64,000 nucleotides of DNA from an uncultured bacterium (GTDB lineage: Bacteria > Bacteroidota > Rhodothermia > Rhodothermales > UBA10348). The notes beneath the pieces are model-generated. The model was not told where the DNA came from and did not search any database. It saw only the letters and a program-made list of their open reading frames with translations. Both the position numbers and the translations under genes were made by a program. Where the stretch lies: the NCBI GenBank assembly GCA_938018055.1, contig CALIKL010000033.1, positions 1-64,000 of the forward strand, read 5' to 3'. Positions 15,963 through 24,972 of the stretch are shown in pieces (positions within the stretch are counted from its first letter, which is position 1; each line of letters opens with the position of its first letter).

Positions 15963-16458
15963 CGAAGTCATACCCGTCGCGCTCATCGCGGCTGGTTTCC
16001 TCGTACTCCGTCCCGATAAGGTGACGGTATTCTGGAAAGAAGACGTCTCCCTCGTGCCCACCGTAGACTTCGGTCAATTCCAGGCGGTCGGCACGACTCA
16101 GAAATTCCGCATACAGCGTGGCTCCTCCCGTGATGAAGATGCGTTCGACATCGCTGGCGGCGGCCAGTGCGTCATTCACGGATGGATACACCTCTACGGA
16201 TGGCCACTGTGGCCATGTCTTCGTTCGGGTCAGTACCAGATTGCGTCGACCGGGGAGGGGTTTGCCCAGTTGGTGGAGCACCGAGTCAAATGTGCGTTTC
16301 CCCATCAAGCACGGCCAACCTGAAGTGAGACTCTTGAAGTGCTTCAGATCCTCAGGGAGGTGCCAGGGCAAGTCCTGCCCTTTACCGATGACCCGATTTT
16401 CGGCCCCAACCGCCGCAATGATCACCAACTCCGGCCCGTCGTTTTCAACTCCGCTCAT
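15940..16458 (-). CDS. folA: dihydrofolate reductase
   Basis: The enzyme regenerates tetrahydrofolate after thymidylate synthesis. The 172-residue product carries [20 protein letters not shown] (NADPH and substrate loop), [10 protein letters not shown] with the catalytic acidic residue, GKRTFDSV and [14 protein letters not shown]. The ATG at 16458 overlaps the thyA stop (ATGA), which fixes the start; an upstream in-frame extension over thyA is ignored. The thyA-folA pair is a classical operon. Its 3' end runs 23 bp into the convergent ribH. Confidence 0.95.
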   Translation of the reverse strand: MSGVENDGPELVIIAAVGAENRVIGKGQDLPWHLPEDLKHFKSLTSGWPCLMGKRTFDSVLHQLGKPLPGRRNLVLTRTKTWPQWPSVEVYPSVNDALAAASDVERIFITGGATLYAEFLSRADRLELTEVYGGHEGDVFFPEYRHLIGTEYEETSRDERDGYDFVTYERIV

Positions 16459-17249
16459 ACGGCCACCGGGGCCTTGATCGACGGATGGAACTGATAGCCC
16501 ACCAGCTCGAAGTCCTCGTACTCGTAATCGAAGATGGAGGCAGGCTTGCGGTTGATCTTCAGTTCGCACAGCTCATAGGGGTCGCGCGACAACTGCTCCT
16601 CGATCTGGTCAAGATGATTCAAGTAGATGTGCGCATCTCCAATCGTGTAGACCAGTTCGCCAACCTCCAGGTCGCATTGCTGAGCGATCATGTGGGTGAG
16701 CAGGGCATACTCGGCAATGTTGAAGGGCGCGCCCAGGAAGAGATCGTTCGAGCGCACGTACAACTGACAGCTCAGGCGGCCATTTCCAACCCAGAACTGA
16801 TAGAACATGTGGCAGGGGGGAAGCGCCATGTCCTGCAGATCGGATACGTTCCACGCATTGACGATATGACGCCGGGAGTCTGGATTTTTCTTGATGCCCT
16901 CGATCACCCGCTCGATCTGGTTGATCGACTCCCCATTCTGGCCGGCCCAACTGACCCACTGCTTTCCATAGACTGGCCCAAGATCTCCGTTCTCTGCCGC
17001 CCAGGCGTCCCAGATGTGGACGTTGTTGTCCACGAGATACTGGATGTTGGTACCGCCTTTCAAGAACCAGAGCATTTCTACGGCGAGTCCCTTGAAATAA
17101 ACTTTTTTCGTGGTAACGAGGGGAAAGCCTGTCTGCAGATTGAAACGCATCTGATGGCCGAAGACTGACCTCGTCCCGGTACCGGTGCGGTCTGACTTTT
17201 CAAGGCCATTGTCGCGAACGTGACGGAGGAGGTCGAGATACTGCTTCAT
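16455..17249 (-). CDS. thyA: thymidylate synthase ThyA
   Basis: The enzyme methylates dUMP to dTMP using methylene-tetrahydrofolate. From [11 protein letters not shown] the product has 264 residues, the same as the E. coli enzyme. Visible motifs are [24 protein letters not shown]-like [10 protein letters not shown], the active site [12 protein letters not shown] with the nucleophilic Cys, and [16 protein letters not shown]. Upstream in-frame residues to 17327 are not family-like. It is followed by folA with a 4-bp overlap, forming a complete thymidylate cycle module. Confidence 0.97.
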   Translation of the reverse strand: MKQYLDLLRHVRDNGLEKSDRTGTGTRSVFGHQMRFNLQTGFPLVTTKKVYFKGLAVEMLWFLKGGTNIQYLVDNNVHIWDAWAAENGDLGPVYGKQWVSWAGQNGESINQIERVIEGIKKNPDSRRHIVNAWNVSDLQDMALPPCHMFYQFWVGNGRLSCQLYVRSNDLFLGAPFNIAEYALLTHMIAQQCDLEVGELVYTIGDAHIYLNHLDQIEEQLSRDPYELCELKINRKPASIFDYEYEDFELVGYQFHPSIKAPVAV

Positions 17250-17414
17250 GGACCGTTCTGGATAACCGGTGAAGAGCTGAAGGGGGCGGAACGTTTGGAT
17301 TCGGATCGGAATAAAGGAGAACTTCAATCGATGCCATCATCCGGAGTCCTAAAGGTAATGCAGGAGCGAACCAACATCCCCCCCAATCTCCATCGTCAAC
17401 AAGGCGTGAATCAC

Positions 17415-17636
17415 ATGAACAAGGTGCTCGGGTACGCGCCGATGGTAGCCGAGAACGGGGAAGCCGAGGTTTTTCTAACCGCCGAGGATTGGCACGTGGT
17501 CGCAGATACCCTTTTTCACATGGATACGCCGCGCGAGGAAGTGCCGCAGGCGATCGAGGAATTCACCCGTTCCGATGATGGACAGACCATCCATTTCAAA
17601 ACGGCGGACTTGGTGATAGCCGTCAAGATGATCTGA
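17415..17636 (+). CDS. small hypothetical protein
   Basis: Starting at the ATG at 17415 the product has 73 residues, acidic and soluble: MNKVLGYAPMVAENGEAEVF, then WHVVADTLFHMD and a C-terminal strand TADLVIAVKMI. The open frame extends upstream to 17220 over the thyA 5' end, but that part looks non-coding. It is not recognised. It lies divergent from thyA and convergent with apaG. The regular alternation of helix- and strand-like segments suggests a real folded protein. Confidence 0.5.
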   Translation: MNKVLGYAPMVAENGEAEVFLTAEDWHVVADTLFHMDTPREEVPQAIEEFTRSDDGQTIHFKTADLVIAVKMI

Positions 17637-17693
17637 GCGCTGTCGCGAAAGGACAAGCGTAACGAAGAATCCAGGTGACCCTGACCGGTGTCG

Positions 17694-18077
17694 TCAGTTC
17701 ACTGCTGCTTTCAGATCGAAGCGGGGAATTTCGACTTTGAAGCGCTCACCGTGGTAACGCTCCATGATGTAGTGCCCACGCATGCTGCCGGTGAAGGTCT
17801 CAAGCACACAGAAACTGTTGTACTGGTGCGCCTCGCCTGGTTCGATCACTGGCTGCTGGCCGATAACGCCTTCTCCTTCCACTTCGTCAACTTTCCCTGA
17901 TTCGTCGGTAATGAACCAGTGGCGACGCAGCAGTTGGATGGGTTCAATCCCATGATTCTCAATACGCACGAAGTAGCCGAAGACGAACTTGCGTTCCATC
18001 ATGTCGGATTGGCCATCCAGATAGACCGGACGGACAGTGACTACGATGTCTCGGGTTGTGGCGTGATACGGAATCAT
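17694..18077 (-). CDS. apaG: ApaG family protein
   Basis: The 127-residue protein has a fibronectin-III-like fold. Motifs of the family are VTVRPVYLDGQSD near the start, FVFGYFVRIENHGIEPIQLL, RHWFITDESGKVDEVEGEGV and the C-terminal GSMRGHYIME with the conserved Gly-Xaa-Gly-like loop. ApaG has been linked to Mg/Co tolerance and to diadenosine-tetraphosphate metabolism; the biochemical role is not settled. The length is standard. It diverges from korA across a 219-bp region. Confidence 0.93.
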   Translation of the reverse strand: MIPYHATTRDIVVTVRPVYLDGQSDMMERKFVFGYFVRIENHGIEPIQLLRRHWFITDESGKVDEVEGEGVIGQQPVIEPGEAHQYNSFCVLETFTGSMRGHYIMERYHGERFKVEIPRFDLKAAVN

Positions 18078-18296
18078 ACGTAGGAGGGTTGTTTCGCGGA
18101 GCGGGTCGATCCGGGCCCGTTTGCTGGATCATCCCCAATAAGTCGGGGCATCCGGGGGACCACTGCGCTTGCACGGCAAGAATAACCATTTTGCTCTACA
18201 TTACCGTCGTAATACGAACCTGAGCCGACTTCTTTCCCGGCCCAATGGTAGCGGGAGCAGACAGGTCGCTGCTCATCTCTTTATTCGACTCACTAC

Positions 18297-20150
18297 ATGA
18301 GTTCAAAAACAGTAGAAACCCTGCCCGAAGCCACCGTGCTGTTCGCGGGGGATTCCGGTGACGGCATGCAGCTGACCGGAACGCAGTTCACGCTGGCCAC
18401 CGCGCACGCGATGAATGATTTGGCCACCCTGCCCGACTTCCCGGCAGAAATTCGTGCCCCTGTCGGGACCACCTACGGGGTCTCCGGATTTCAGCTTCAC
18501 TTCGGGTCTGTGGACATCCGCACGCCCGGCGACGAGGTCGATTTGCTGGTTGCCATGAATCCGGCTGCCCTCGTTGTGAACCTGGATCGCGTCAAGCCCG
18601 GCGGGACGATTCTGGTCAACTCGAATTCATTCGAAAAGAAGGACCTGAAACTGGCCAACCTCAAGGAGAATCCGCTCGAAGACGGTTCCTTGGACAAGTA
18701 TCGGGTGATTCAGGTCGAGTTGACGCGGCTCACGCGCGAGACGCTCAAGGATTCCGGATTGGACCACAAGGCCATTGATCGGTCGAAGAACATGTTCGCC
18801 CTGGGTCTTTCCTTGTGGCTGTATTCCCGCCCGATTGAACCGGCACAGCGTTGGTTGACGACCAAATTTGCCAAGAAGCCTGACATCCGGGATGCCAACC
18901 TGGAGCTTCTCAAGAAGGGCTATCATTTCGGGGAAACGACTGAACAGTTCGTCACCCGATACGAAGTCACGCCTGCCACATTACCTCCCGGCCGATACCG
19001 AGCCGTTCAAGGCGTGCAGGCCCTGGCCATGGGCATTGTGGCAGCTGCTGACAAAAGTGGTTTGCCGATTACATACGGCTCATACCCCATCACACCGGCA
19101 TCCGATCTGCTTCATGCCTTGAGTCGCTACAAGAACCACGGCATCATGACCATTCAGGCCGAGGATGAAATCGCGGCGATTGGAATGACGATTGGTGCCA
19201 GCTTTGGCGGATCACTCGGCATAACGGGGACGTCAGGGCCTGGTATTGCGCTCAAAGGCGAGGCCATGGGGCTCGCACACATTCTTGAATTGCCCCTCGT
19301 TATCGTGAATGTGCAACGGGGTGGTCCTTCAACTGGCTTGCCCACGAAGACGGAGCAATCTGACTTGATGCAAGCCCTGTTCGGGCGAAACGGAGACGCC
19401 CCGATGCCGGTCATCGCGGCTTCGACCCCTGGCGACTGTTTCGAGGCCGCCTATGAGGCCTGTCGCATAGCGGTAAAGTACATGACGCCTGTCGTCCTGC
19501 TTTCGGATGGCTACTTGGCAAACGGATCAGAGCCGTGGCTCATTCCCGACCCCGACTCGCTCCACGATTTCCCGGTTGAATTTGCGACTGAGTTCAATGC
19601 GGAAGAAGAAGGGGAAGAAGTATTCTGGCCTTACGTGAGGGATGAACAGACGTTAGCCCGCCCTTGGGCCAAACCAGGAACTCCGAATCTGGAGCACCGG
19701 GTAGGCGGTCTGGAGAAGGCTGACAAGACGGGCAACGTGTCATACGATGCGGCCAACCATGAGAAGATGATCAAGCTGCGTACCGAGAAGGTGGAGCGTG
19801 TCCAGCAGGACATGAAACCGCTCGAAATCTTTGGGGACGAGGATGCTGATCTACTCATCATCGGTTGGGGTTCGACGCGCGGCGCTATCGAAGCGGGCGT
19901 TACCCGGGCTCTCAATGCTGGGCACAAGGCTGCTGCCGTGCATTTGCGATGGGTGAATCCGCTGCCGGCAGATCTAGGTGAGGTGCTGAGTCGCTTCTCT
20001 ACCTACCTCGTGCCCGAGCTCAACAACGGTCAGTTGGTGCGCATCCTGCGGGATCGGTACCTGCTTCCATTCGAAGCGATGAACAAGATCCAGGGTCGCC
20101 CCTTTGGGCCCTCGGAAATCGAAAGAAAGATTGCAGAAATGGTGGGTTGA
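18297..20150 (+). CDS. korA: 2-oxoacid:acceptor oxidoreductase, fused gamma/alpha subunit KorA
   Basis: This subunit of a CoA-dependent 2-oxoacid (probably 2-oxoglutarate):ferredoxin oxidoreductase has 617 residues. Residues about 10-190 form the gamma domain (LFAGDSGDGMQLTGTQF); about 220-600 form the alpha, pyrimidine-binding domain (YGSYPITPASDLLHALS, IQAEDEIAAIGMTIGASFGG, TSGPGIALKGEAMGLA). Specificity for 2-oxoglutarate is inferred from the fused KorA type, common in aerobic bacteria. korB starts 18 bp downstream, so the two subunits are co-translated. A second, fused 2-oxoglutarate dehydrogenase is encoded at 34085-37684. Confidence 0.93.
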   Translation: MSSKTVETLPEATVLFAGDSGDGMQLTGTQFTLATAHAMNDLATLPDFPAEIRAPVGTTYGVSGFQLHFGSVDIRTPGDEVDLLVAMNPAALVVNLDRVKPGGTILVNSNSFEKKDLKLANLKENPLEDGSLDKYRVIQVELTRLTRETLKDSGLDHKAIDRSKNMFALGLSLWLYSRPIEPAQRWLTTKFAKKPDIRDANLELLKKGYHFGETTEQFVTRYEVTPATLPPGRYRAVQGVQALAMGIVAAADKSGLPITYGSYPITPASDLLHALSRYKNHGIMTIQAEDEIAAIGMTIGASFGGSLGITGTSGPGIALKGEAMGLAHILELPLVIVNVQRGGPSTGLPTKTEQSDLMQALFGRNGDAPMPVIAASTPGDCFEAAYEACRIAVKYMTPVVLLSDGYLANGSEPWLIPDPDSLHDFPVEFATEFNAEEEGEEVFWPYVRDEQTLARPWAKPGTPNLEHRVGGLEKADKTGNVSYDAANHEKMIKLRTEKVERVQQDMKPLEIFGDEDADLLIIGWGSTRGAIEAGVTRALNAGHKAAAVHLRWVNPLPADLGEVLSRFSTYLVPELNNGQLVRILRDRYLLPFEAMNKIQGRPFGPSEIERKIAEMVG

Positions 20151-20168
20151 ACCCCGCTCGAATGACTT

Positions 20169-21440
20169 ATGTCTGACAACGATTCCAACAAGCCCTCTGG
20201 TCGTAAGCCAACTCTTCCCCCTGGAATGGGCGAACCGACTGGCAAGAAACCGACGCTTCCGCCGGGCGCTCCGGCGGGACGTAAACCAACCCTTCCGCCG
20301 GGCGCTGGCAAACCTGCAGCCCGCAAGCCGTCCAAGCCTCCTGGATCGAAGCCTCCTGGATCGAAGCCACCGGGAGCGATGCCTCCTGCGGCAAAGCCTC
20401 CTGGAGCCATGCCTCCGGGCGTTCCCAGTGGCGACGGGGCGAGCGTTCTGACACGAGCCGACTTTTCATCTGATCAGGATGTTCGCTGGTGCCCAGGTTG
20501 TGGTGATTATGCCATTCTTGCTACGGTCCAGCGCCTTATGCCGGAACTCGGTGTACCGCGGGAGAATCTGGTGTTCATTTCCGGTATTGGCTGTTCCAGT
20601 CGCTTCCCGTACTACATGAACACCTACGGAATGCACTCCATCCACGGACGTGCCCCAACTATTGTGACTGGTCTCAAGACAGCCAGGCCCGAACTGGATG
20701 TCTGGATGATTACGGGTGATGGCGACAGCCTTTCCATCGGTGGAAACCACATCATCCACATCATGCGCCGAAACGTGGATGTGCAGATCATCATGTTCAA
20801 CAACCAGATCTATGGGTTGACGAAAGGACAGTATTCGCCTACCTCGGAGATTGGCAAAGTCACCAAGTCCACGCCATTCGGTTCGATCGATCATCCATTC
20901 AATCCGATTGCTCTGGTCCTGGGTGCAGACGCTCCTTTTGCTGCGCGCACCATGGACCGGGATCCAAAGCACATGAAGGAAATCCTGCGCAAGGCGCATG
21001 ACTTCAAGGGCACTGGATTCGTAGAGGTCTACCAGAACTGCAATATTTTCAACGATGGAGCCTTCTTTGACTACACCGAAAAGGCTACCAAGTCGGATCG
21101 AGCCATCTTCTTCGAGCATGGCAAGCCATTGACCTATGCCGGTGGAACACGTGGCCTTCGTCTGGATGGCTTCAATTTGGAGGACATCGACCTCGAGTCT
21201 GGGGAGTGGGGTGTAGACGATTGCCTGGTCTATGACGAGACATCTCGCGAGCTTGCCACCATCCTGGCCCGTGTGTACTGGCGGGAAGAGCTTCCCCAGC
21301 CATTTGGCGTGTTCTATAGAGAAGAGCGCCCCACCTACGACGCACAAGTCAATGATCAGGTCAATGCCGTCATCGAGCGCTCCGGAAAGGGGTCGCTGGA
21401 AGACCTGCTGGCGGAGGGTGATACCTGGTTGGTTGAGTAG
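20169..21440 (+). CDS. korB: 2-oxoacid:acceptor oxidoreductase beta subunit KorB with proline-rich N-terminus
   Basis: The 423-residue protein is the thiamine-diphosphate subunit: WCPGCGDYAIL (about 107-117), GIGCSSRFPYYM, the ThDP motif GDGDSLSIGGNH and FNNQIYGLTKGQYSPTS. Residues 11-86 are an added low-complexity region: RKPTLPPG or KKPTLPPG three times, then a run of KPPGS/AMPPG units, total about 75 residues. KorB enzymes normally start a few residues before the catalytic domain, so the extension is unusual. It may tether or polymerise the enzyme, or hold it near an acceptor; no known function. It follows korA by 18 bp. Confidence 0.93.
   Translation: MSDNDSNKPSGRKPTLPPGMGEPTGKKPTLPPGAPAGRKPTLPPGAGKPAARKPSKPPGSKPPGSKPPGAMPPAAKPPGAMPPGVPSGDGASVLTRADFSSDQDVRWCPGCGDYAILATVQRLMPELGVPRENLVFISGIGCSSRFPYYMNTYGMHSIHGRAPTIVTGLKTARPELDVWMITGDGDSLSIGGNHIIHIMRRNVDVQIIMFNNQIYGLTKGQYSPTSEIGKVTKSTPFGSIDHPFNPIALVLGADAPFAARTMDRDPKHMKEILRKAHDFKGTGFVEVYQNCNIFNDGAFFDYTEKATKSDRAIFFEHGKPLTYAGGTRGLRLDGFNLEDIDLESGEWGVDDCLVYDETSRELATILARVYWREELPQPFGVFYREERPTYDAQVNDQVNAVIERSGKGSLEDLLAEGDTWLVE
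20199..20427 (+). repeat. KPTLPPG/KPPG repeat segment inside korB
   Basis: In-frame degenerate repeats encode three (R/K)KPTLPPG heptad-like units followed by about six shorter (K/M)PPG units. The DNA shows the same repetition (CCTCCTGG and GCCTCC recur), so slippage-driven growth and variation in copy number between strains is likely. Confidence 0.8.
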
Positions 21441-21548
21441 GGCTGGAGCAAATCATAGTCCGTCTGCCTGCCCCGAACGATTGCGTTTCTGACGGAATAG
21501 AGGTCGTTTGACCCCGGAAATCGGGTGTTCTGGATTGAACGAATCTTC

Positions 21549-21579
21549 TTGAACCCGCCTTGAGGGATTCGTATATTTC
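21549..21579 (+). promoter_or_regulatory. Bacteroidota-type promoter before rpmE
   Basis: TTG at 21549-21551 and TATATTTC at 21572-21579 are separated by 20 bp, matching the -33/-7 arrangement TTTG-N19-21-TAnnTTTG used by the primary sigma factor of Bacteroidota. The rpmE start codon lies about 90 bp downstream. The same TATATTTC box is found before rpsU. Confidence 0.6.
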
Positions 21580-21667
21580 TAGGCTCACCGGATTTCCGGT
21601 TCCCGTTAACATAACAGCCACTCCGACGGCTTTGAGCGCTCCCCCCGCGCGCCGTGAGGACATCAGC

Positions 21668-21892
21668 ATGAAAAAGGATCTCCATCCCGAATACAACACC
21701 GTAACCGTCAAATTGGCCGACGGAACGGAGTACCAGACGCGTTCGACGATGACCAGCGATACGTATACATCCGAGGTCGACTCTACGAACCACCCGTTCT
21801 ACACTGGTAAGCGCCAGTTCGTCGATACCGCTGGCCGTGTTGAGAAATTCAACCGTCGTTACGGTAAGAAAGCAGCCAGTACCGAGGAATAA
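21668..21892 (+). CDS. rpmE: ribosomal protein bL31 (zinc-free form)
   Basis: The 74-residue protein starts MKKDLHPEYNTVTVKLADGT, continues with TRSTM and ends in HPFYTGKRQFVDTAGRVEKF, the conserved C-terminus of bL31. The CxxC pairs of zinc-binding bL31 are absent, so this is a C-minus version that needs no zinc. The ATG at 21668 fits the family; an in-frame extension to 21560 overlaps the promoter and is rejected. A strong terminator lies 115 bp downstream, so the gene is monocistronic. Confidence 0.93.
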   Translation: MKKDLHPEYNTVTVKLADGTEYQTRSTMTSDTYTSEVDSTNHPFYTGKRQFVDTAGRVEKFNRRYGKKAASTEE

Positions 21893-22006
21893 GTCGGTAC
21901 GTCCTGGAGGGTATGTGGTCGACACGGCGTGCGCCAAGTGTCCGATGCCACGTTTTCCATGCCAGGATGGATGCAAAAGCATGATCACAACCCCTTGGGG
22001 GTGCAG

Positions 22007-22037
22007 AAAGGGTCGCCCAGTTGGCGACCCTTTTTTT
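22007..22037 (+). terminator. rho-independent terminator of rpmE
   Basis: AAAGGGTCGCC (22007-22017) pairs with GGCGACCCTTT (22023-22033) over the loop CAGTT, and the T tract runs to 22037. It is a near-perfect intrinsic terminator in the gap before the nucleoside phosphorylase gene. Confidence 0.93.
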
Positions 22038-22127
22038 GTCGCCAGCATATGTAGGACGTCAGACTCCAATGCGCCTAAAATGTGTCCTGGAATTGCAATG
22101 TCCTTTGATCGCCTCTAGGTTCTCGGC

Positions 22128-23474
22128 ATGAACTACGATCCTTCCATCAATATTGTTGATCTCATTCTCCGGAAGCGTGACAGCGGAACACTCACGCGCA
22201 ATGAGATTGCCTCATTTGTCTATGGGTATACCATTGGCGATATCCCCGACTATCAGGCTGCTGCGTTCTTGATGGCTGCTTTTCTGCAGGGGATGAATGA
22301 GGAGGAAATGCTTTCGCTTACCGATGCGATGCTGAATTCAGGCCGTGTTCTGGATTTATCTGACATTCCCGGCCGCAAAGTCGACAAGCATTCCACGGGA
22401 GGCGTAGGAGACAAGGTGTCCATTCCGTTGGCCCCGATCGTGGCTGCGTGTGGCGTGCCGGTTCCGATGATTTCCGGTCGCGGATTGGGGCACACGGGAG
22501 GTACGCTGGACAAACTGGAATCCATCCCCGGATTCTCTACGGCATTGTCCATCGAGCAGTATCGAAGGCAGTTGGCCGACATCGGACTCGTCATGATTGG
22601 CCAGACCGACGACATCGCTCCAGCAGACCGAAAACTCTATGCGCTGCGTGACGTGACGGCGACAGTAGAGTTTGTGCCTTTCATAGCAGCATCGATTCTC
22701 TCGAAGAAACTCGCGGAAGGAATTGACGCGTTGGTGCTTGATGTGAAATATGGTTCGGGAGCCTTCATGCAAGAAGAGTCTCGAGCTCGCTTTTTGGCAG
22801 AAACGCTTGTCAGAGTGAGCGAGCACTTCGGAAAGCCGACGGTAGCGCTGCTGACTGACATGGATCAGCCGCTGGGGCAGGCCGTCGGAAACTGGCCGGA
22901 AATTGTTGAGTCAATCGAACTGTTGAAGGGGAAAGGACCAATAGATCTGAAAGAAGTCACTATGGCGCTGGCTGCCGAAATGATCGTTGCAGGAGAACGG
23001 GCAGGTACCATCGAGGAGGCATTCGAAGCTGCTCAGGCGGTGATTGATTCGGGCATGGCATTGGATCGATTCAAGCAGATGGTCGCGGCACAAGGTGGGG
23101 ACGTTGCCCTCATTGACGAGCCTGGTAGGCGTACGGAAACGGCTTTGACCGCGGAAATCCGTGTACCATCCGGTGTGCCGGGGGTCATCGAACGAATCGA
23201 TGCACTGGAGGTCGGCCGCGCCATGATTACGCTCGGAGCGGGTCGAATGCAGAAGGAGGATGACGTCGATCCATTGGCTGGGTGTTTCCTGCACAAGCGG
23301 CAGGGTGATGAAGTACGTGAGGGCGATGTGCTGGCGACGGTTTACGCTTCTTCGGATGATCGCTTGTCTGCAGCCGTTGATGCGTTGACCGAAGCCTGGG
23401 CGTTTACCGAGACGGTGAAGGCACCATCGCCGCGCATTCGAGATCGATACGTTGATAGATCCTGGTCGGGATAG
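22128..23474 (+). CDS. pdp: pyrimidine-nucleoside (thymidine) phosphorylase
   Basis: The enzyme cleaves thymidine or uridine with phosphate to base and (deoxy)ribose-1-phosphate. The 448-residue protein has the signature SGRGLGHTGGTLDKLESIPG (about 115-134), the phosphate loop KHSTGGVGDKVS (about 85-96) and DVKYGSGAFM (about 204-213). Residues 1-75 are the helical domain; about 345-440 the C-terminal PYNP domain. Length fits the Pdp/DeoA family (about 435-450). Pdp and DeoA cannot be told apart with confidence. The gene is flanked by a terminator upstream and a 200-bp gap downstream, so it stands alone. Confidence 0.95.
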   Translation: MNYDPSINIVDLILRKRDSGTLTRNEIASFVYGYTIGDIPDYQAAAFLMAAFLQGMNEEEMLSLTDAMLNSGRVLDLSDIPGRKVDKHSTGGVGDKVSIPLAPIVAACGVPVPMISGRGLGHTGGTLDKLESIPGFSTALSIEQYRRQLADIGLVMIGQTDDIAPADRKLYALRDVTATVEFVPFIAASILSKKLAEGIDALVLDVKYGSGAFMQEESRARFLAETLVRVSEHFGKPTVALLTDMDQPLGQAVGNWPEIVESIELLKGKGPIDLKEVTMALAAEMIVAGERAGTIEEAFEAAQAVIDSGMALDRFKQMVAAQGGDVALIDEPGRRTETALTAEIRVPSGVPGVIERIDALEVGRAMITLGAGRMQKEDDVDPLAGCFLHKRQGDEVREGDVLATVYASSDDRLSAAVDALTEAWAFTETVKAPSPRIRDRYVDRSWSG

Positions 23475-23680
23475 CGGGCTCGCAGCCTGGATCCAGGCCA
23501 ACAAAATCAACGAAGCTGGGTCCGAAAGCCGCCCCGAGTGAATCTACCCGGCTATCGCCCCGTAAGGAGCATGTCCATCCGGTCGTCCCCGTGATCGGAT
23601 TAGAATGGGTGGACCCAACCACCTTCACTATATTATCGGATAGGGATTCCTCCTCCCAACCATTCAACTTTTCGAAAGAC

Positions 23681-24445
23681 ATGTCGATCTGGTCCCGCTT
23701 TACGCGATTCATAAAATCCGTCTTCGGGGGCGCCATCTCTGCGCTCGAAGATCCCAAGCTCATTCTCGAACAAAATATCCGGGAGCTGAATGATCAGGTT
23801 CCGAAAATGAACGAGAACATCGCGACGGTCAAAGCCAACGTGATGATGCTTCAGAAGGAAGTCAAGAAGTACGAAAAGGAGCTGGCGGACGTAACGGCCA
23901 AAATCAAGGCAGGCATCCAGGCCGGCCGGGACGATATTGCCGAGCGCTACGCCATGCGTCTGGAAGGCGTTCAGGAAAACCTGGCCAGTACGAAAGAGCA
24001 GCTCAAGTACGCTTCGGCAGCCTACGACAAAGCTCTTCAGGTCAAGAAAGCCTTCATGCGTGAGAAAGAGCGCAAGATCGCCGAGGCCAAAGATGCACTG
24101 CGTGCGCATGAGCGCGCCAAATGGCAGGCCAAAGTAGCTGATACCCTGGAGTCGTTTGAAGTAACCGGCATCGATCAGACGCACGACGAAATGATTTCTC
24201 GTCTGCAGGAGCAGACTGCTCGTAGCGAAGCCCGTATGGAAATAGCGCTCGACTCGGTCGATTCCGAAACACTCAAGATCGAGGAGGATGCTCAGCAAAT
24301 TCGGGCTTCCGAGCTGGTCAAGCAGTTCAAGCTCGAAATGGGCGTGGGCGACACAAGCGGCTCAAAAGAAGAGCCTCAGCTGGACGTGCCTGAGAAGGAA
24401 TCCGAGACCGGCGGTAAGACCATCGGTCGCGAGCGGACGCAGTAA
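23681..24445 (+). CDS. pspA: PspA/IM30 family membrane-stress protein
   Basis: PspA/Vipp1 proteins are ESCRT-III-like and coat and protect the inner membrane. From MSIWSRFTRFIKSVFGG the product has 254 residues: an N-terminal amphipathic helix, DPKLILEQNIRELNDQV (about 22-38) and a long alpha-helical coiled coil to about residue 215. The tail (about 216-254) is disordered and ends GGKTIGRERTQ. The open frame continues upstream to 23591, but family alignment fixes the ATG at 23681. It leads a three-gene operon with two helical proteins, the first sharing its C-terminal features. Confidence 0.92.
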   Translation: MSIWSRFTRFIKSVFGGAISALEDPKLILEQNIRELNDQVPKMNENIATVKANVMMLQKEVKKYEKELADVTAKIKAGIQAGRDDIAERYAMRLEGVQENLASTKEQLKYASAAYDKALQVKKAFMREKERKIAEAKDALRAHERAKWQAKVADTLESFEVTGIDQTHDEMISRLQEQTARSEARMEIALDSVDSETLKIEEDAQQIRASELVKQFKLEMGVGDTSGSKEEPQLDVPEKESETGGKTIGRERTQ

Positions 24446-24474
24446 GGTGTCGACCGAACAAACGGTGCTAAGTC

Positions 24475-24972
24475 GTGGCAATGACTCCCGAGGAATACGA
24501 ACAGTTCAAGGAGGCTGAAAAGGCGCACCTGCGCAAACTCCGTGAACTGAAAAAGACCCATCAGCAGCTTCAGAGAAAGGCCAAGGTTACGGGTGCCGTG
24601 ACCGACATGGCCGACGGTATGAATCAGCTCTTTGATGAGCACGGGGAAATGGTCGAGAAGCTGCAGCGGGACGCAATCGAATCCGAGGCTCGCATGGAGG
24701 TGGCACTGGACCAGGTCGACATGAACGATTCGGTTCAGGAAGCGCAAGATGCTGCCGATCTCGAAGCAGCGGAAACCCTTCGGAAGGCGCGCGCTCAGGA
24801 GTTGATTCGTCAGATGAAAGCAGCTGAGGGTGTAGGTGCCACAACATCTTCCACAGCGTCTTCCGCACCGTCTGCTTCCCTGCCCTCCTCTGAATCCGGT
24901 TCGGATGCAACTACGGACGGCGAGTCCTCGTCCGAACTACCAGAAAAAACCATAGGCCGGATGAAGCGTTGA
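24475..24972 (+). CDS. coiled-coil protein related to the C-terminal half of the adjacent PspA
   Basis: The 165-residue product (GTG at 24475; ATG at 24481 also possible) has a charged coiled coil at about 8-120 and a Ser/Thr-rich disordered tail. SEARMEVALDQVD and the following GVGATTSS closely match SEARMEIALDSVD and GVGDTSGS of the preceding PspA, and both proteins end in a KTIGR motif. It therefore looks like a truncated or diverged PspA paralogue without the N-terminal membrane helix. It lies 29 bp after pspA and overlaps the next gene by 4 bp. A regulator or partner of PspA polymers is a reasonable inference. Confidence 0.75.
   Translation: MAMTPEEYEQFKEAEKAHLRKLRELKKTHQQLQRKAKVTGAVTDMADGMNQLFDEHGEMVEKLQRDAIESEARMEVALDQVDMNDSVQEAQDAADLEAAETLRKARAQELIRQMKAAEGVGATTSSTASSAPSASLPSSESGSDATTDGESSSELPEKTIGRMKR

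Noticed and set aside
22128-23474. Anthranilate phosphoribosyltransferase as the identity of this gene
   Set aside because: The fold is shared, but the motifs KHSTGGVGDKVS and SGRGLGHTGGTLDKLE with a C-terminal PYNP domain and 448 residues fit pyrimidine-nucleoside phosphorylase.
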